A DNA stretch of 64,000 bases from Rhipidocladum racemiflorum. Lineage: Eukaryota > Streptophyta > Magnoliopsida > Poales > Poaceae. The notes beneath the pieces are model-generated. The model saw nothing but the letters and a program-made list of their open reading frames with translations. It was not told the origin of the DNA and did not search any database. Positions 59,293 through 64,000 of the stretch are shown here, one piece after another (the first letter of the stretch is position 1; each line of letters starts with the position of its first letter). The position numbers were made by a program, and so were the translations under genes. The stretch lies in NCBI GenBank assembly GCA_036346355.1, contig CM070591.1, positions 32,954,392 to 33,018,391 of the forward strand, in the 5' to 3' direction.

Positions 59293-59419
59293 TCGGCGAC
59301 CACTCGGACGCAGGTCGGCGACCACGCTGACGAGATCGGCGACCACTCCGGACGAGGTCGGCGACCACGGACGAGGTCGGGCGACCACGCGACGAGATCG
59401 GCGACCACTGGACGAGGAC
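59293..59419 (+). repeat. Six 19-22 bp repeats in the transcribed part of LTR D
   Basis: TCGGCGACCAC plus 8-11 variable bases ending in GACGAGA/G recurs six times. It sits about 200 bp after the TATA box, so it would be in the RNA leader. Confidence 0.85.
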
Positions 59420-59610
59420 GGCAACAACTTCGGTGGAGATCGGTGCCGATCGGGAGGTGATCAACTACTTCCTCAACGGCGTGAATCGCTTCCATTTGCA
59501 TCTGCGCGACAAGGGTAACGATCTGTGATCCTTTACTTCCATGTGATCTTGGGTGTTCGTGGTAGAAATTTTGATTTTATGCTCGCGTAGCCTACCTGTA
59601 ACCCCAACAG

Positions 59611-59622
59611 TGGTATCAGAGC
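59611..59622 (+). other. Primer-binding site of element D
   Basis: TGGTATCAGAGC, one base after the LTR end; initiator methionine tRNA type. Confidence 0.92.
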
Positions 59623-60917
59623 CGATCATGTGTAGTTTTGGATCTGGATCACGCGCACATGTCGATGTGCTGTTATGTTTATCACGGATTGATTGGATCA
59701 ATCGGTATTGGGGAAGTATGAGGTATGGGTTGGTGGCTCTACACGATCAAAAAGATTAGTTCGTGCTCGTTTCAGATTCGTGCCATGCATTACCCCTACC
59801 GGCTGGTAACACCATCGGGGTAGTAGCAAGTGCCGAACATATCGAGCCAACAGATCGAGATCGGTGTGGTCGCCACCCTCTCAAGGGGACCTCGCGCGAT
59901 GGATCGATGAAGATCGATCCTATGGAAACTGAGACATTCTGATGGCTCGGAATCAGCTTGATGAGATCAATCCGATTAAATTTCCATAGCGGGACCGCCG
60001 TGATAGTCAGCATAGTGTCCATAAATTAAAACTTGTTCACTTCCCCCGCGCTAGAATCGATCCAGCGCCTAACTTGTTTTTGCGGGGTATGTTGTGAACA
60101 GTATGGACCCTTTGTGTATTTGATGCATGATTGTGAAATTCATGGCCTGCGTGTCATGATTAATTGCGGCTGTGGGCTGTCATATTATTGTATAACGGCC
60201 TGCGTGCCGGCATGTGATGCCTTGAATCCTCATGTAATTTTGCTACTAGCTGCTAGATGTAGTAGTTTAGTACATGTTCTTGGAGGCTTCAATTCTGATG
60301 GCCGGGTGTGCAAGGAAGGTCGTGGAAGATGGAGATCGCCACGCCATAGGCCATACCAGTTCACAGTCTATTTGCTTTGCCTGTGATGATTTACCTTGCA
60401 TTGCTATTCTTTCACGTCATATGTGGTGAATATGTTAATCTGATTGAATAGTTTCCCTCGAAAATTAAGAGTAAGATGCCCTTTTTCAATAGCTGCGTCA
60501 TCTTGTCTTGTACGATGGTGGATAAGGTCTTGACAAGTCAGAACGCCACCCTCTTACTTGTACAATAGAGTGAGTGTAGCCTAACCCGTGCACTCACGAG
60601 CATAGTATTGGTTTGCTTAATCTGAGTCATCCAAATAGGATTTGGGACTTCGGGGCATCAGTGTTGGGCGCCGGGGCATATGATGCCACCCCAACAAGCA
60701 AGAGTCACATATGATGTGATTGACAAGGTGTTGCCTACCTATGTCACGGGTTCAAGTGGTATTGACAAGTCATTACCCGAACCGTAGTGACCATGGATCT
60801 TGTTCCATGGAGATCGCCAGAGGGAAAGTGATCTTAATGGAAGCATCTTTTATTAAAATTATTTAATAAGAGATTAACATGAACTTAGTGCTGAAACTTT
60901 GCTTATTTATGTTGTAG
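59623..60917 (+). other. Leader of element D, non-coding
   Basis: 1.3 kb between primer site and gag. Frame 60033-60386 (117 aa, Cys-rich) has no recognisable motif and is probably chance. Long untranslated leaders are usual in plant copia elements. Confidence 0.55.
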
Positions 60918-61700
60918 ATGGCACCAAACGCTGTTAATACAAACTCTGGTTTTAACTTGCGATCGATTCTAGAGAGGGAAAAACTCTCTGGGACGAATTT
61001 TATGGATTGGTATCGAAGCTTGAGAATTGTTCTCAAGGCTGAAAAGAAGGAATATGTTCTAGACGGTCCATATCACGATGAATTGCACGAAAATGCATCC
61101 GCTGGCCGATAAGCGTGCTTATGAGAAGCACACTAACGACGCCCTAGATGTCAATTTGTCTCATGCTTGCCACAATGAACTCTGAGCTTCAAAAGCAATA
61201 TGAGCACGCCGATGCCTACACTATGATTGTAGGCCTTAAGGGCATGTTTGAGAACCAAGCAAGGGCTGAAAGATATTCGATATCTAAAGCATTGTTTGCG
61301 TGCAAATTTGGTGAGGGTGCTTCTGTTAGCCCTCATATAATCAAGTTGATTGGTTACATTGAGAGCTTGGAGAAGCTCGGTTTTCCTTGCAAAATGAGTT
61401 GGCCACAGATGTGATTCTCGATCGCTCCTGCGAGCTATGAACCGTTCATTACGAACTTTCATATGAACAGCCTAGAGAAGAATCTGATCGAATCGCATGG
61501 AATGCTGAAAGCTGGAAGAGAGCATAAAGAAAGGCACAAATCATGTGATGATGATTCAAAAGGATAAGAAAAGGAAGCGCAAGGCTATAAGTTGTGGTGA
61601 GGATAAGATCCAAGACCCAAAACCAAAGCCTAAAGAAAGGCCAAAGTTTGGCCCTAATGCTTCGATAAATGTCACTCTGCAAGGGTTGTGGGCATTGGAA
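60918..61700 (+). pseudogene. gag: gag of element D, broken
   Basis: Starts MAPNAVNTNSGFNLRSILEREKLSGTNFMDWYRSLRIVLK, the N-terminal copia gag pattern (L.G.NF.DW...L...L). It is frameshifted near 61085, continues as LATMNSELQKQYEHADAYTMIVGLKGMFENQARAERYSISKALF and then IIKLIGYIESLEKLGF, and meets a TGA at 61412-61414. The following part (nucleocapsid region, 61415-61700) is in several frames with many stops, and no intact zinc knuckle could be read. Clearly a dead gag. Confidence 0.78.
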
Positions 61701-61799
61701 GAGAAAGCTGTCTAAAGTACGGAAGACAGAAAGAAAGGAAAGGTTCCTTCTACTTCAGGTATTAATGTTATAGAAGTTAATCTTGCAACTTGTCCTACC

Positions 61800-62788
61800 G
61801 AGTCTTGGGTATTTGATACCGGATCAATGATTCATACTTGCAAATCGTTGCAGGGGTTACGAAGGACTAGAGATTGCAAGATTGGCGAGTTGGAAATTCG
61901 CGTCGGCAATGGAGCAATGGTTGCTGCGAAGGCCGTTGGTGTCTATCCCTTGTCATTACCTTCTGGTTTAGTCATGGAATTGAATAATTGTTATTACATT
62001 CCTGCCTTGAGTAAGAACATTATCTCTTCTTCTTGTTTAGAGGAAGATGGATATGATTTTGTAATAAAGAACAGGAATTGTTCTATTTATTTTAAAGGCT
62101 TGCTCTATGGTAACTGTCCATTGGTGAATGGGTTGTATGTTCTAGATCTTGGTAATGCTTCTATAAACAATGTTAATACTAAAAGACTCAAAACAAATGA
62201 TGCTAATTCCACTTATTTATGGCATTGTCGCTTGGGCCATATAAATAAAAGACGATGGAGAAGCTCCATAAAGATGGTCTTCTTGGTCCATTAGATTTGG
62301 AATCTTTTGAAACATGCGAGTCTTGTTTACTTGGCAAGATGACAAAGGCACCTTTCACTGGCACAAGTGAGAGAATGCGCGAGTTGTTGGCTCTCATACA
62401 TACCGATGTATGTGGACCAATGAGCTCAATTGCCGAGGTGGTTATCGATTACTTCATTACTTTCACCGATGACTTTAGTAGATATGGCTATATCTATCTA
62501 ATGAGGCATAAGTCTGAATCTTTTGAAAAATTCAAAGAGTTTCAGAATGAAGTAGAAAATCATTTGGGCAAGAAAATTAAATTTCTACGGTCCGACCGTG
62601 GAGGTGAATATTTGAGCCAAGAGTTTAGTGATCATCTAAAGAGTTGTGGAATTGTTCCACAATTGACTCCGCCCGGGACACCTCAATGGAATGGGGTATC
62701 CGAACGGAGGAACCGAACTTTGTTGGACATGGTACGGTCTATGATGAGTCAAGTCGATCTTCCATCGTCATTCTGGGACACGCTCTAG
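61800..62788 (+). pseudogene. pol: Protease end and integrase of element D
   Basis: Protease active site DTGS (61815-61826) in SWVFDTGSMIHTCKSLQG; this region is preceded by stops. The GAG-pre-integrase part has YIPALSKNIISSSC and LWHCRLGHIN (H-H), then a frameshift near 62250. The frame 62255-62788 continues CESCLLGKMTKAPF (C-C), then the catalytic core HTDVCGPM, LRSDRGGEYL and WNGVSERRNRTLLDMVRSMM, the Asp-Asp-Glu triad of copia integrase. It ends in a TAG at 62786 and is shifted again before NRVPSKSV. Catalytic residues remain but the protein cannot be made in one piece. Confidence 0.83.
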
Positions 62789-62795
62789 AAACAAT

Positions 62796-64000
62796 TTGCG
62801 TTCATGCTTGAATAGGGTTCCATCTAAATCCGTTGATAAGACACCATATGAGTTATGGAAAGGGAAACATCCTGACTTGTCTTTTCTTAAAATTTGGGGC
62901 TGTGAGGCTTATGTAAAACGTATGACGTCTGATAAGCTTTACGCCAAGTCGGATAAATGCTTCTTTGTGGGGTACCCAAGGGAAACCAAAGGGTATTATT
63001 TTTATAACCGGGAAGAAGGCAAAGTGTTTGTCGCCGGATGGTGTCTTTTGGAGAATGAGTTTTTCAAAAGAGCTAGTGGGAGCAAGGTGCAACTCGAAGA
63101 AGTTCGAGAAATACCTGAAAATGCTTCAGCTCCAGCTAGTCCTCAGCAGGATGAGCAACGTGTTGTTGAACCTGTTGATGAGGTGCCAGCCCCACGGAGG
63201 TCCTCACGGGCAAGCCGCGCTCCTGAGAGGTTCATGTTCCTCATGACGGAGCAACGCGATGTGTTATTATTGGAAAATGACGAGCCCAAGGATTATGAGG
63301 AAGCTATGGTGGGCCCAGACTCTGAGAAATGGCTGGAGGCCATGAGATCCGAGTTAAAGTCCATGTATGATAATCAAGTTTGGAGCTTGGTTGATCTGCC
63401 TGATGGTGTAAAAACTATCGAGTGCAAATGGGTCTTTAAGAAGAAGATAGACGCCGATGGAAATGTTCACATTTTTAAGGCACGATTGGTGGCAAAAGGG
63501 TATAAGTAGATTCATGGTGTGGACTATGATGAAACTTATTCGCCAGTCGCCATGGTAAAATCTATCCGGATCATGCTAGCAATTGCCGCATATCATGATT
63601 ATGAGATTCGGCAAATGGATGTCAAAACGGCTCTCCTAAACGGAAACCTAAGCGAGGATGTGTACATGGTACAGCCCGAGGGTTTTGTCGATCCTACTAA
63701 TGCTGGCAAAGTATGCAAGCTTAGGAAGTCCATTTATGGACTGAAGCAAGCATCTCGGAGTTGGAACCTTCGTTTTGATGAAGTGATCAAACAGTTTGGC
63801 TTCATCAAAAATGAGGAAGAGCCTTGTATTTACAAGAAGGCTAGTGGGAGCGCACTTGTATTTACGGTCTTGTATGTGGATGACATACTATTGATCGGAA
63901 ATGATATTCGATGTTGGATCTTGCACAATCTTATCTCGAGAAAGAGTTTCTCGATGAAAGACTTGGGAGATGCAGCATATATTTTGGGCATAAAGATCTA
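62796..64000 (+). pseudogene. pol: Integrase C-terminus, RT (YVDD) of element D, cut by window edge
   Basis: Integrase end: NRVPSKSVDKTPYELWKGKHPDLSFLKIWGCEAYVK, VGYPRETKGYYFYNREEGKVFVA, then a hinge rich in Pro/Ser/Arg. RT: DSEKWLEAMRSELKSM, VWSLVDLPDG, KWVFKKKIDADG, KARLVAKGYK, then an in-frame TAG (63507-63509, CAG in the family) and GVDYDETYSPVA, DVKTALLNG, YGLKQASRSWN and the catalytic VLYVDDILLIGND (near 63865). A frameshift near 63915 precedes FSMKDLGDAAYILGIKI at the window end. RNase H lies outside. Confidence 0.85.

Larger units (their letters stand above)
58115..59609 (+). repeat. Element D 5' LTR
   Basis: 1495 bp, TGAAGGGAATATGCCCTAG to CCCCAACA. TATAAAA at 59088-59094 and a 21-bp repeat downstream (59293-59419). 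Confidence 0.85.
58115..64000 (+). mobile_element. Element D: Ty1/copia retrotransposon, right end outside window
   Basis: 5' LTR 58115-59609, primer site 59611-59622, long leader, decayed gag (60918-61700), protease, integrase and RT up to the edge. Domain order protease-integrase-RT is that of copia. Pol is closest in style to TNT1-like elements (DTGS, WHCRLGHIN, CESCLLGKMTKAPF). TSD cannot be read. Confidence 0.92.

Noticed and set aside
60033..60386. 117-aa Cys-rich frame in the D leader
   Set aside because: No recognisable motif, no conserved neighbour; consistent with a chance frame in the leader.

Overview
The window is plant nuclear DNA, most likely from a grass. This is inferred from the long-LTR chromoviruses, the SIRE/Maximus-type copia element and the frequent CpG-decay stop codons; no host gene is visible. 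Essentially all 64 kb can be read as LTR retrotransposons inserted into one another, and most long open frames are LTR shadows. Every boundary below was read by eye from TG...CA ends, 5-bp target duplications (TSDs), primer sites and purine tracts. Families: A (Ty3 chromovirus, 3-kb LTRs, TGTAACACCCC...CCCGACA), A2 and F (relatives of A), B (Ty3 chromovirus, 2.2-kb LTRs, TGTGACACC...GTGTTACA), C (copia-type LTR), D (Ty1/copia), E (SIRE/Maximus-like copia), G (probably Tat-like).

Layout. 1-2336: minus-strand family A end (orf0 and 5' LTR), abutting a minus B LTR (to 4597) and a minus F LTR (4598-14951). The F LTR is split by a complete but internally deleted E element (5666-13487, TSD TGAAC). 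14952-15495 is unassigned. 15496-19299 is a minus C LTR split by a solo B LTR. From 19300 runs the plus-strand element A: 5' LTR, orf0, gag-pol in a single frame, 3' LTR from 51186. Its integrase is split by a minus solo A2 LTR (27302-50443, TSD CTTAT). That LTR is split by a solo B LTR (TSD AGTTT) and by B2 (30399-47769, TSD TAGCC), a large coding-free element. B2 is split by B (36021-44930, TSD TATAC), a decayed autonomous element whose 3' LTR holds a remnant of an A-type LTR.

The 3' LTR of A is broken at 51832 by a second minus C LTR, itself carrying a solo A LTR (52087-55606, TSD AAATA). Next come a G LTR with tandem repeats, a piece of G internal DNA, and from 58115 a Ty1/copia element D that runs off the right edge.

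How the parts relate. B and B2 share LTRs, primer site, about 200 bp of leader and the 3' purine tract, so they look like an autonomous element and its non-autonomous partner. E has lost integrase and most of RT, yet its LTRs are very similar, so it also probably moved in trans. The most unusual structure is an array of seven imperfect palindromes in the E LTR, with a compensatory arm change. An independent array of different palindromes lies in the transcribed part of the A LTR. Element A carries seven stop codons but no frameshift across about 1,500 codons.
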